Position numbers and translations under genes: made by a program
NCBI GenBank assembly: GCA_964035545.1
Contig: OZ037769.1
Coordinates: 8,738,429 to 8,802,428, forward strand
DNA: 64,000 bases
Direction of reading: 5' to 3'
From: Bugula neritina
Lineage: Eukaryota > Bryozoa > Gymnolaemata > Cheilostomatida > Bugulidae
Shown: positions 21,001 to 30,600 of the stretch, piece by piece
Layout: every line of letters begins with the position of its first letter
How positions within the stretch are numbered: the first letter of the stretch is position 1
The notes under the pieces: model-generated
The model's input: the letters and a program-made list of their open reading frames with translations, nothing else
Database searches by the model: none
Told to the model about the DNA's origin: nothing

Positions 21001-22291
21001 TAATGATTATCACTTTATTATTAATAATATTATTATTATATAAACCGGTAGCAATCATCAAATATTTAGCTTGTAATTTGATATCATGCTTGCTCTAAAG
21101 CTTTAGTAGCACAAAACTCAGCTATATTAACTAATTAAGCCAGGATCAATACGAGCATTGGCATTGAGCATTGGAATTTCGATTACAAAATGAAAATGAA
21201 ATATTATAATTATAATAATTTATAACTTATACTAGCTTATACTTATAACTTAAAGTTAAAGTATTACTATTAGTATTAGTATTACTATTAGTATTACGGT
21301 ATTAGTAACACTATAGTTTATAAAATTAAATCGTACTGATACTGTAAAATTATAAATATTATCACCTGTTGCTCATCAGTAACAGTAAAATCCTTGTCAT
21401 GACTATCATCTCCATTTTCATCTTGATACGTAAACGGCTCAAACTGATAGCCCATTACTTCAGAAATCTCAGTGACAGCGTGAGTGTGATTGTCATAGTC
21501 ATACTCATTGCGATTCTCACTGTGCTCTAAGTATTCTTCGTCAGAGCCAGATATGTTCATATTGATATCGTATTTATGTTATTTCTGTATTAGGTTTATC
21601 TTTATCACAATTACACTGCACAGACTCGGACACGGTAAGTTGGTAGCTATGTATTTATTGCCGCGAAATTTGTTTATGAAATAAAACCTAAATTCCACAA
21701 AAAAATACTAATTGGGGGCTAGACAGACGTCCGATAAATTAAAAATGCTAAAACTAAGGTTACATGCAACGGAAAATATAGCCAATACTTAATTTCCGAA
21801 TGTCTTACAGGCGGCGTTTCCATCTATTTCTCGCAACTGCGGTGTAATACGTCACAGAAGGGCGAAAAAAATTCTCGAAGTTTTTTGGACATGCATGCAC
21901 TAAAACTGTTATAAAACAAAATTGTTTAGACCTGAAACCCTAAAAGAGTGTTAAAATGATAGCTAAGACATAGATGAATATTTTCATGCTATATAAGTAA
22001 AGTGTGTCAGGAATTCTTTAATAATAAAATCAGATACAGAATAGGTATTTATCATAGCAAGTAATAGGTGTTTATGAAGTAGGTATTTATGATAGTAGGT
22101 GATAGGTGATTATGAAGTAGGTATTTAACATACTTGGTTAAACTTCAATCCAGATTGCTCAGCTAACAAAACTTTCTCAGCCCTTGATGGGTAGGGATGA
22201 GCTCTGTTTTTCAAAAACCAAAGCTTTAATGGCTGTGTCATGTTCAGCAAACCAGAGATGGACACAAAACATGGGCCAAATCACTCAGTGT
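15063..22291 (-). CDS. MKX: Mohawk-like TALE homeobox protein (partial, N-terminus outside)
   Basis: A homeodomain transcription factor of the Mohawk/Irx branch of TALE. Exons in transcript order: 22271-22291 (candidate), 22134-22232, 17007-17078, 15629-15821, 15217-15289, 15063-15129. The homeodomain reads (TLSDLAH)PLKLWFLKNRAHPYPSRAEK...LKFNQ | VNNWFCNARRRLK, with the PYP of the TALE three-residue loop extension and helix 3 split by a 5-kb intron. Exon 4 begins GENKHSILQRYLNDTLRY, matching the family block with R-Y-L-N-D-S/T-L-R. The last exons give LSAVRALTYLALGHR-stop, matching the Mohawk C-terminal motif (x-A-x-x-A-L-T-x-L-A-x-G). All phases join. The conserved W-A-L-R-I-K-L-Y segment after the homeodomain was not found; exon 3 can splice in frame straight to exon 4. 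Residue 50 is Cys. A transposon fills the homeodomain-splitting intron. Confidence 0.88.
17449..17452. other. TTAA target-site duplication, left
   Basis: TTAA directly outside the left inverted terminus; the matching TTAA lies at 22,018-22,021. Together they fix the ends of the 4,565-bp transposon. Confidence 0.75.
17453..17512 (+). repeat. Left terminal inverted repeat
   Basis: Sixty bases from AGAATCCCTGACACAC to TCTTAGCTATC match the reverse complement of 21,958-22,017 with three substitutions. Confidence 0.85.
18195..19286 (+). CDS. THAP-domain protein encoded in the transposon
   Basis: A C2CH zinc-finger DNA-binding protein. Exons: 18195-18448 and 18957-19113, then a third from 19245. 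Exon 1 has the THAP signature: C18-x4-C23, W43, and C63-x2-H66 within RLCFQHFGDEQF. Across the splice the protein reads KTAVPTI, the conserved A-V-P-T-[IF] box that closes THAP domains. The tail is Thr/Lys-rich. With the first acceptor the third exon ends quickly at 19,284-19,286 (150 aa in all). Another frame of that exon stays open to about 19,445 and is Lys-rich, so either the splice differs or the end is frameshifted. THAP domains bind the ends of P and Kolobok elements, which fits a role in recognising this element's termini (inference). No catalytic domain follows. Confidence 0.82.
18456..18900. repeat. Degenerate period-6 DNA (THAP gene intron 1)
   Basis: Words such as CTCATAGTCATAGTGATACTGA with a loose six-base phase, the same texture as in COX6A intron 1. 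No exon signal is seen inside. Confidence 0.5.
19754..19759 (-). promoter_or_regulatory. Poly(A) signal of the ballast-domain gene
   Basis: AATAAA on the minus strand (TTTATT on plus), 75 bp beyond the stop codon of the P2X7-ballast-like gene. Confidence 0.55.
19834..21560 (-). CDS. P2X7 cytoplasmic 'ballast' domain-like protein, 208 aa
   Basis: A stand-alone homologue of the zinc-coordinating C-terminal domain of P2X7 receptors; no channel part is present. Exons in transcript order: 21366-21560, 20151-20358, 19834-20057. Phases 0 and 1 join to a complete 208-aa ORF. The N-terminal 65 aa are acidic, ending in a GYQFEPF motif common in invertebrate members. Exon 2 gives WCTCHRCQ, then CCRDHAANL, then ECITQHPGV. 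Exon 3 gives FCSYRFLVFW and RRPLPACLYDWVQATFP. These match the Cys pattern of the family (W-C-x-C-x2-C, C-C, C-I-T, C-x-Y-R, P-x-C, I/V-x3-F-P), which binds two zinc ions in P2X7. It lies convergent with the THAP gene inside the same inverted repeats and starts about 460 bp from the right end. Its role in the element is unknown. It looks intact. Confidence 0.87.
20800..21340. repeat. Degenerate hexamer/AT low-complexity DNA (ballast gene intron 1)
   Basis: TTAGTATTAGTATTACTATTAG-type words and AT runs fill most of the intron between exons 1 and 2. Nothing else is seen there. Confidence 0.5.
21958..22017 (-). repeat. Right terminal inverted repeat
   Basis: Reverse complement of the left terminus (see 17,453-17,512). 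It ends ...GTGTGTCAGGAATTCT and is followed by TTAA at 22,018-22,021. Confidence 0.85.
22040..22131. repeat. Short direct repeats between transposon and homeodomain exon
   Basis: AGGTATTTATGATAGTAGGTGATAGG-like units are repeated about twice with variation (TAGGTATTTA four times), filling the gap between the right TTAA and the MKX-like exon donor. Confidence 0.7.
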
Positions 22292-22299
22292 CTGCAAAA

Positions 22300-23530
22300 T
22301 TAGAAGATTACCCGCTCAATATCAACTATATGTTACATATGAAAGACATAAACGGAAATTAAAAAGAACAGTAAGCAATTCTGTGTGTTTTCAACAGCTC
22401 AAACAAGGAAGTATTATACTGACGTGAGTTTCAAGTGATGACAAAAATCTTCTAACAACTAGTACTTTCTCATTATAAATATGAGACCTGTAGCTTTCGC
22501 TCAACCTCATTCACCATACACAATACATGTATATACTAAAATGTAGGGAGGCAAAAATGTCTATAACAGCACCTTTTTGCCTCTATAACATAAAATGTTT
22601 AAAGTGCACTTGAGCTTAGGAGAAATAAATTCAATAAATTTCAAGTTTATAACAATATGGTAGCAGAAGACTTTTAACACAGCTGGAGGACTCGGTGACA
22701 AATTTGTAGTTGGCAAAAGTTTCTTGCATACTGGACGTTATTATAGACGAGTATGATTTATACTACTAGTAAATACTTTACAGTGCTCTACAATACAAAT
22801 GGCATCAAGAAACAAAAATATCACTTTGAATCTTTTACTCCTGCCCTTCCTCTTAAAACATAAGTAGGTTTAAGTTCTCAATTTAAATTAATTGCTGTCA
22901 GCATCTCAATTATTTTTTTAAATAGAAAAATTCCAAGATTCTGACCTAACTCAGTTGCTCTAACTTGAAATATATTTTTCATGACAATTAGTCTAGTATT
23001 TAAATACATTGCACTTGCAAGTGTGAAGTACCCATGACTGGTTACACTCACTTTTATCCCCAATCTTCTGATGGCAAACAATGGCACCATGAATAAAACA
23101 GTCTCTAATGACCTAGCAGCAGTTTCGTAGATGCGTCTTATTGTCTTTTTAAAAATAACTGCAAATAAAAAATAGCATTCTATAGATAATTAACAATATG
23201 CATTTAATTTGGTAAACGTCTTGTCAAGTATTGATGACATCAATATGTGATAAATATAATAAGATTTATTAACATTTCTAGACCAAGATAATTTACGATT
23301 CAGGTACTTTCAAGCTTAACTTTGAATTGATAGAACAGTAGTATCACCACTAGTATGACTATCTTTAGATTTACTTGTATGAGACAATTATGAGTATTAC
23401 CAAAATAAAGCAAATTAAATTTAAACATTACACTACTTGTGTAAATTTAGCCTGCCCCAAACCTAAAATGAAGTCAATGTCATATTTGACCTAACATTTG
23501 TCAAACAACGATTGATCTTGCAGCTAGTTA
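22300..23530. other. No gene seen; probable MKX-like intron/5' region
   Basis: AT-rich sequence without a convincing exon on either strand. The remaining N-terminal MKX-like exons should lie here or further upstream; I could not identify them. Confidence 0.4.
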
Positions 23531-24360
23531 TAAGTAAGGTTGCTATTTACAATTGTAGTACTAGTAATACTGATACTTATACTAATAGTTTTGATATTAT
23601 TTAATATTACGAAGCATATTTATTTCAAGACCAAAGCTCAATCAGTAAGTAAATAGAAATTAAAATTACGATTCACAGTTATTGAATTCAAACTTAAAGT
23701 AATAGTAACATGAAACCTAACCATCAGTCATCAACTCAAGTGCAACACTAGTTAACTGTAAAGCTGCATCTGATCTAAGTGTTACGCTAAGTCTAAAAGT
23801 GAGAGTAAAACACAGACTAAGACAAATAATCAAAAACTATTAGTTAAAGCTAAACTTACACTAGCTACAACAGTGGCATTGAGAGTTGAAGTAAGTGTCA
23901 GGCAGAAAGTAAAATCAACTCAAACTATTACATTCAATATTAGTATACTATTAGTAATACTCACTACTATCCGAGTATCAGTAAAGTAGGAGTATGAACA
24001 TAGTCATTAGAATTACATAAGTATAATCGCTCTATAACTATGAGTTATAGTATTGGCCTGAAGTCAAGGAAAAAAACTCAAATCGAAAGTGAAACAGAAA
24101 GAAAATTTACTTCTAGCTTTTATTTAAGCTAGACTAGCTGCTCAACACTAGCTGTCTGAGTTTATCACTTGTACTTACAGTGACTATTACTACTATTATT
24201 GAGTAATGAGAACTATGACTAACAGCATTACAACCACTAGAGCTATTTTAGTATAAATATATGTGAATATCAATATAAAATAATAATAGTTATTACAATC
24301 GTCAATACTCAATAGCCATTGGTAAATTTAAAGTTAATTATAATGTTACACTTAGAGTTG
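23530..24360. repeat. Degenerate period-6 array
   Basis: Long run of drifting six-base words (AGTACTAGTAATACTGATACTT and CTAAGTCTAAAAGTGAGAG). It immediately precedes an RT remnant, as at the start of the window. Confidence 0.5.
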
Positions 24361-26170
24361 TTAAAACACTCATATCTGGCAAGGCACCTAGTTCTGATGA
24401 CATTAGTAAAGCCTATTTAAATATTGACCCTGAGCAAACTGCCGAGTGTCTAAACCACATTTTTAATGCATCATTACCAGGGTTGGAGTAATTGTAATTG
24501 GGTGTAATTAATTACATTTTTCCAAGTAATTGTATGCAATTTGTAATTGTTGTATAAAAATGTAATTGCAATTGCAATTAATTACACTGCTAGTGCAATT
24601 TATTTTTACAATTACTTTATAAGTACATGTCAATTACTTCAAACTTTTAAATCTCAAAAAATTCAATCTTTTTCTACCATGCCAACTGTTCAAGAAAAAT
24701 TTCAGATTAATTCAATGTAGTATTGTATCACCCTATTAATCACTGTTGAGAACAAAGGAGGTTCTCCCACTGTCAAAATTGCCCGGGTAGTTGGACTCCA
24801 GAAGTGAGATTATATAACAGCTATTTGTCCCTTTAAAGAACTAAAGTAATTGTAATTGTAATTAATTACATTAATTTTAACTGTAATTATAATTGACAAA
24901 CTTTCATGTAATTGTAATTGTAATTAATCAAATTCACATGTAATTGACCCCAACCCTGAACATTACCCTCTGGAAAGCTTCCAAAAAGCTGGAAGACAGT
25001 TAATGTTTCTCCTTTACAAAAGTATGGCTCCAAAAGGAGGTGTCCACAACTATCGACCAACACCACTAACAAGGATTTTTATGAAATGCTGGAACATTTT
25101 TTCTTAAGGTTTTTGCTGGAAAAAGTTTATAAAGTATTACAGAATTGACAAAACAGCTTTAAAAAAGGACTGTCATGTGAAATGCAATTGTATACTACAA
25201 TGCAGGATATTTTCCAAGCTGTTGACAGCCGACAAATTGTTCATGCTGCCATTTTAGATTTCACAAAGGTCTTTGACTGAGTGCATCAACTCTCTATGAT
25301 TGCTGATATGGATGACTATCTCTTAGGCTGAATCTCAAACTTCCTGACAGAAAGATTTCAAAGCGTTGTCCTGCAAGGTCATGGCTAGGAGCCAATCTCC
25401 GTTACATCTGGTGTTCATCAAAGATCAGTCTTGAGCCCTATTTTATTTCTAGTCTTCATCAATGGCCTGCCAGACACCTTTGGTTGCTCAAACGACGGCC
25501 TCTTCGCTGATAATATTGTGTATCAAATGCCAACACTACTGATGACATCAAACAGTTTTACCAAAACCTTAATCGCTTAGGAGAATGGGCTGACATATGG
25601 GACATGTTGTCCAACATAGTCAAAAGTAAAATTATAGCTTTTAATTCTGCACAAGACTTAACGAAATACCCTTAAATAATCCTGAGGTCGAACATGTATG
25701 TAGTACCAAATACCTCCGAGTATAATCAAGTCAGATTGTAAGTTTGATGCACATATCCATGAGAAAGTTTTAAAAGCAAAGAAACAACTTGAAATGATTA
25801 GAAGAGCACTACACTCGGCATCGGCTTGTCAGCTTGCGTAGGTATAATACTCTCTGTCTACCACAACTGAAATATACTTGTGTGGTCTGGGACCCAGTTT
25901 GCAAAAGTGACATTGCTAGCTTGGAAGATGTTTATTCAGATGTTGTTCGCCTAATATGCGGCATAAAAGAACGGACAGATTTGAATTAGGCTATGAATAA
26001 ATTTGGGATAAAACCACTAGTATCCAGAAGAAGAAATAAATGCATCTATCTGCTTCTCCAGATTTAAGCCATAGATGAACACCACCCATCACTAACCGAA
26101 TCACATGAGCCCCTGGTTAAACAAACAATGTCAACAGTTCAAACTAGGTCTCAGGCTCAAGACATCTGCA
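24361..26170 (+). pseudogene. Dead non-LTR (CR1/Jockey-type) reverse transcriptase
   Basis: Conceptual translation in changing frames gives, in order: SGKAPSSDDISKAYL; after the inserted MITE, SGKLPKSWKTVNVSPLQKYG; F-T-K-V-F-D-stop-V-H-Q (RT motif A); SVTSGVHQRSVLSPILF and FINGLPDTFG (motif B); LFADNIVYQ (the F/YADD box, now ADN); then HEKVLKAKKQLEMIRRAL and VWDPVCKSDI of the post-RT region. Many stops and frameshifts occur and motif C is broken, so it is inactive. The 5' part, with any ORF1 or endonuclease, is missing. Confidence 0.85.
24478..24958. mobile_element. hAT-like MITE inserted in the RT remnant
   Basis: Termini are CAGGGTTGGAGTAATTG and its inverted partner CAATTGACCCCAACCCTG. 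Flanks ATCATTAC and AACATTAC form an 8-bp duplication with one mismatch, as for hAT elements. The body is rich in TAATTGTAATT words and has no ORF. Removing the element with one duplication restores a continuous RT reading (FNASLPSGKLPKSW), which confirms the borders. Confidence 0.85.
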
Positions 26171-26439
26171 CTCAATCAGTACAAACCAAAATAAATAGTA
26201 ATACTATAATAGTTCAAGTTTATCACAGATAATTAGATATTTGAACATTGGATCAAACACAAAAAACCACAGCGCGGGCACATACTGCCCTTTCACCACG
26301 GAAAGGTTAAGCAGGCCTGTTTTGAATCCACTGTAAATTATATTTAAATTAAAATATATCTTCACTAACTACACGTACATACATGTAACCCATGATTGAA
26401 AATGTGGCACACCTTTTCTACCCAACAGGGTGGTTTAGT

Positions 26440-27240
26440 ATAAAAAAATTCAACAGGTATCGACAGGAATAGTAATACTAATATAAACATCAATTAACAT
26501 TATCAAATTTAATATGAATATTTATACTCATAAACCTCAACTCAAACTGTCTCCTACTCACACACATACTCACATAGTTACGGTAAGTATAATATTATAG
26601 TGATGGTCTGATATTCCTAGTCACACACATACTGATAATGATAGTAGAACTAAGAGTAATGTTTATTATCAGTATCAGTACAAATATTCATATAATCTAT
26701 GAGTATGATAGTCAAAGTCGAAGTCAATTGGTATTACAACCACAATGCGAGTTTCTTATAAGTTATAACTAATATTATATTTATAATTTATTGTTATAGT
26801 AATACTAATATTAATAGTTAATGTTATGCACATGCCTCATAGTCATAGTGATACTGATACTCATACTAATACTAATAGTAATAGCCGAGAGGTAAGCATA
26901 TGCATCGCGATCAAGTTGGCGTTGAAGTTTTTCTTCAAGTTCAACTGAAACTTCAATCACGATCAGTATCACTATCAATACTGAGTAATGTAATGGTAAC
27001 GCACAGCCACAGGCCCAGACTCGTTCAGTTCTGTCATTTAGTTTTAGTTTTACTAATTTAGTGATTACTCATTGAGTCATTACTCTCAGAGTGAGAGTCA
27101 GACTGAGACTCAGTCTGCGTAAAGTAACAGTTTGCTTATAGTTATACCTATAGTTAATTACTATTAGTATTACTAATACTTGTAACTTGGTCTTAGTACT
27201 AATACTGAAAGTGAAAACCAAAATTTGAATATACTTGGGT
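26440..27240. repeat. Degenerate period-6 array upstream of SLC3A2
   Basis: Words such as CATAGTCATAGTGATACTGATACTC and TACTAATACTAATAGTAATAG. It shares the six-base texture of the arrays at 11.1 and 23.5 kb. No promoter element was recognised in 27,240-27,699. Confidence 0.5.
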
Positions 27241-27699
27241 TTTAGGTTTAATGGTTAGCGGTAAAGCGTGAGTCATTGCAATTGTCAATTTATAACGTAC
27301 TAAGAATATGGAACGGGTAGTAAATCTTATTGCATAACTCAGACAAAAACAGAAGCACGTGCACCGTTAAATTTTACGGCATTCAAAGTTAAGCTAATGG
27401 TAAAATTGTAAATACAAAAGTTTAAAACCAATTTATAATTCATTTTTCAAAAAAAGTTTTATGCATTTGGTTTCAACATCAAAATTTAAACATTTATCAT
27501 TGCGGATACAGTTTACTTTGTTTTAAAAGATTTAATAAGCTTTCCAGTTTCATCATTTCCGACTGTAAACAGCGGTTGCCTCGCTACGCTTGCAGTTGCA
27601 GTAGTTTGTCTCAATCCCTAATTCTTATATTCATAGCTCAGTTTATATTTCATTGGCAATATTTTGGTTGTTAGATAAAACTAAATTAAAAGCAACAGT

Positions 27700-30600
27700 A
27701 TGTCTGGTGGAGAAAACATCACCAAACTTAATGCAGCTGGTGATCAGCAAGAAACTGAGTTCACTGAAATGCCTGCTGCTAATGCCAACGATTCCAAGAC
27801 TAGGTCTAGCGGCGCATCCGAAAATGGTAGCGAGACGGATGCCTTTTTGGGAACTGCAAAACAAGAATCAGATGATTTGGAGGCTAGAAAAGTTGATGGT
27901 TATGATAAAGAGGCTGATGGACAAGGAAATGAGCACTTTTATGGACTTAGTCGAGAGGAGTTGGAGAAATACGCCAATGACCCCGTATGGGTGAAAACGA
28001 GAAGAGTTCTTTTTGCGATATTGGTTGTTGGATGGGTTGCTATGCTGGTCAGTGCTATAATTATAGTTGTCGTTACAGAAAAATGTCCTAAAAATCCAAA
28101 TTTGTTGTGGTATCAAGATGGTCTTGCATATCGTGTGGATACGGCAAAGTTTCAAGATTCAGACGCAAATGGTGTTGGAGATTTTACAGGTATGTATTTT
28201 TCTAATATATTAATTGTCATTATTTATTTACTACGTCTAGGTCCATTGCTACTTTCTTTCGATAAATTTTCGATATTCCATACATTTAGTCTTACAATCA
28301 CTATGGTTTTTCTGTTTCTGATGAATTATAAATGTAATACCTATACTAATACTTATAGGCTATAAGTTAAAATAATATATTGATATCATAAATACACATA
28401 TATTTTTGTTATTTGTGCTCAGTGCAGTCTCTGCTTAGTACATATTGTGACTATCATTATTGTGTAACTATAAGATTAAAATTAAATGATACCAAAACTG
28501 CATCTGTTAAAAAAAATTTGTTTTATACTTATAGTGTAGAACAATGCTTTATCATTATGCTAGGGCTTGAAAAACATTGTGATGTACGTTGGAATTTGGA
28601 ATAAGTTAATTTTAAGATGTTCATCCATGTGAACAATTTTTACATGGCTTAAGACCATATTTACTTTTAGTATGTATGTTTCTGATATCAAGTATCTATA
28701 TAAGCAAAAATTCTTCACTTCAGGTACTTCCTGCTAATAACTGGTTTGCATATAAATACTATTTTGTTACTTTATACCTCTACTAATGTTATACTTATCA
28801 AAAAGTTAACTACAGTATTCTCACTTTTAGTTCTTGCCTATTCCTATCACTACTATCCAATTATTTATACAATGTTATACTAATGATTCACTGACAAGTG
28901 ACATTTAGATTTATTTTATGTGAATTTTAAAAATCTAAATAATAATAGCGACATATTTTTGGAAAATCTCTAATGAAAGTGCTAGGCAATGGCAGATCTT
29001 CAATGACTTGTGGCCTGCAATATCACAATTTATTTCTCTGAGTCTCAACACTTTTATTCTAGGTATTGAACAGCACGCTGAACACTTTGCTGAGCTTTCT
29101 GTGGTGTCTGTATGGCTTGAAGATATGTCTAGCAAAATGGCTTTTGAGGGTAAAGATATAAGTTTGAACTCTACTGATGTTGGTACACTGGAAGCATTTG
29201 TAAACCTCACCAAAACTTTCAATAAAAAAGGTAAATTTAATATTTTTTCAGCAAGTATTATTTATTCATAATTTCTATTTTTTCCTGGACAGCTGAATCT
29301 ACAAATTGTAGTTTGTTCTGGTTGACAAGCTGCTCTTCTGATTAAATAGCTGGCAAGTAGTCATTAGCTCTTTGTGTACACTGCAAACATATAAAACACT
29401 TTATTAAGCTGTAGCAGGCTTTACATCAGAACAGCTTGGTTAAATAAATTCTAGTAGAGATGTGATAGTGAATAATGAATTATGCTTTGTTGGTTCGCAG
29501 GTATTCGAGTGGGTGTTGGCTTGACATTGACAGCTTCCCAGCTGTCTTCTAGTGATGGAGACATTACTTTCAAGGTACATGATTACAGAAAACTTAGTGG
29601 CCAAGTCAATTGTTAATATACATCTAAACAGTGCCATTATTAAATGTTTAAAGAGCGTTCACTATTTTTTTTAATTCTTATTTGATTTTTATGCCTAATT
29701 CATCATAATTCTGATAGCTTGAGATCCGTGGGAGTCAGCATGAACTGTAAGTAATTAGCATAAAGGTTAAGGGTCAAATTCCAGAATCTTGTAGATGATA
29801 GCTGAAATAAATTAATTCTTCTGTTAGTGTATATTAAATTACACTTGTTCCCTAATTACTATCATATTCCCACATTGCTAGCACTAATCACCTCTCTTTG
29901 TGATGAATTCTTATCCATTCCTATCAGTAGCTGACCTACATTCACAAGCCAGCTGCCTCCTCAGGGTTTTATCTATTACTAACAGGGTTTTCACTTCATG
30001 TAATATGTACTTATTGATTGGCATTCAAGTATAATACTTCCACCAGGGGGATCAGTCTACTTTGAGTTGATAAGTGTTTACAATTTGTCTGGTTGCTTTT
30101 CATCAACCTTGTACCAAATAAGCCCTGTTGTGAAAAACAAGGTGCATTTTCTAAATCCTAAGACTTTAACAAATGGCCTTGTATACCTAAAGTGGTGTTA
30201 GTTGATTGTCTCCCTTGTCTCTTTTCTGTCCTAACTCTGTCCTATTAAATCTAATTGGTTTCTACATGATATCCCAGTATGTTACTGGTCCATCACTTCT
30301 CCCTTCAATATTAATTATGTGTGGCAATGAGCAACTATCTATCTACTTATTTTAGGGAACTTAATAAAGAAGGCAGGCAGTTTAGAATCTGCACTGTTAT
30401 TGTCTAGCTCAATTATACCTCCATAGTGTCACATCACACGCACTATAGCAGGCTATATGATGTTATTGATTAGTGTCACTTAGTTTCACAATTATACTCA
30501 TGGATTTAACTCTACTTTGTATTAGGAATACTGTGTGTTTGCCAACAGCTGCTTGTTCTACTTGTCAATAGATGTCAGCTATCAATTTTGGATTTCTTTT

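Larger units (their letters stand above)
17453..22017. mobile_element. TTAA-flanked DNA transposon carrying THAP and P2X7-ballast genes
   Basis: The ends are terminal inverted repeats starting AGAATCCCTGACACAC (left) and AGAATTCCTGACACAC (right, reversed). About 60 bp are near-identical with three differences. A looser inverted similarity continues about 130 bp further in (both have TTTTGTTTTATAACA and TAGTGCATGCATGTCC). TTAA flanks both ends. Inside are a THAP gene (18,195-19,286, +) and a P2X7-ballast-like gene (19,834-21,560, -), each starting near one end and converging. TTAA duplications with a THAP protein are the hallmark of the Kolobok superfamily; piggyBac shares the TTAA. No DDE/RNase-H transposase ORF is visible, so the copy is either non-autonomous or of a new type. 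It is inserted in the MKX-like intron, 116 bp from a homeodomain exon. Confidence 0.85.

Noticed and set aside
18000-21560. DDE transposase inside the TTAA element
   Set aside because: Searched both strands by eye for a long or exon-split catalytic domain; only the THAP and ballast genes were supportable.
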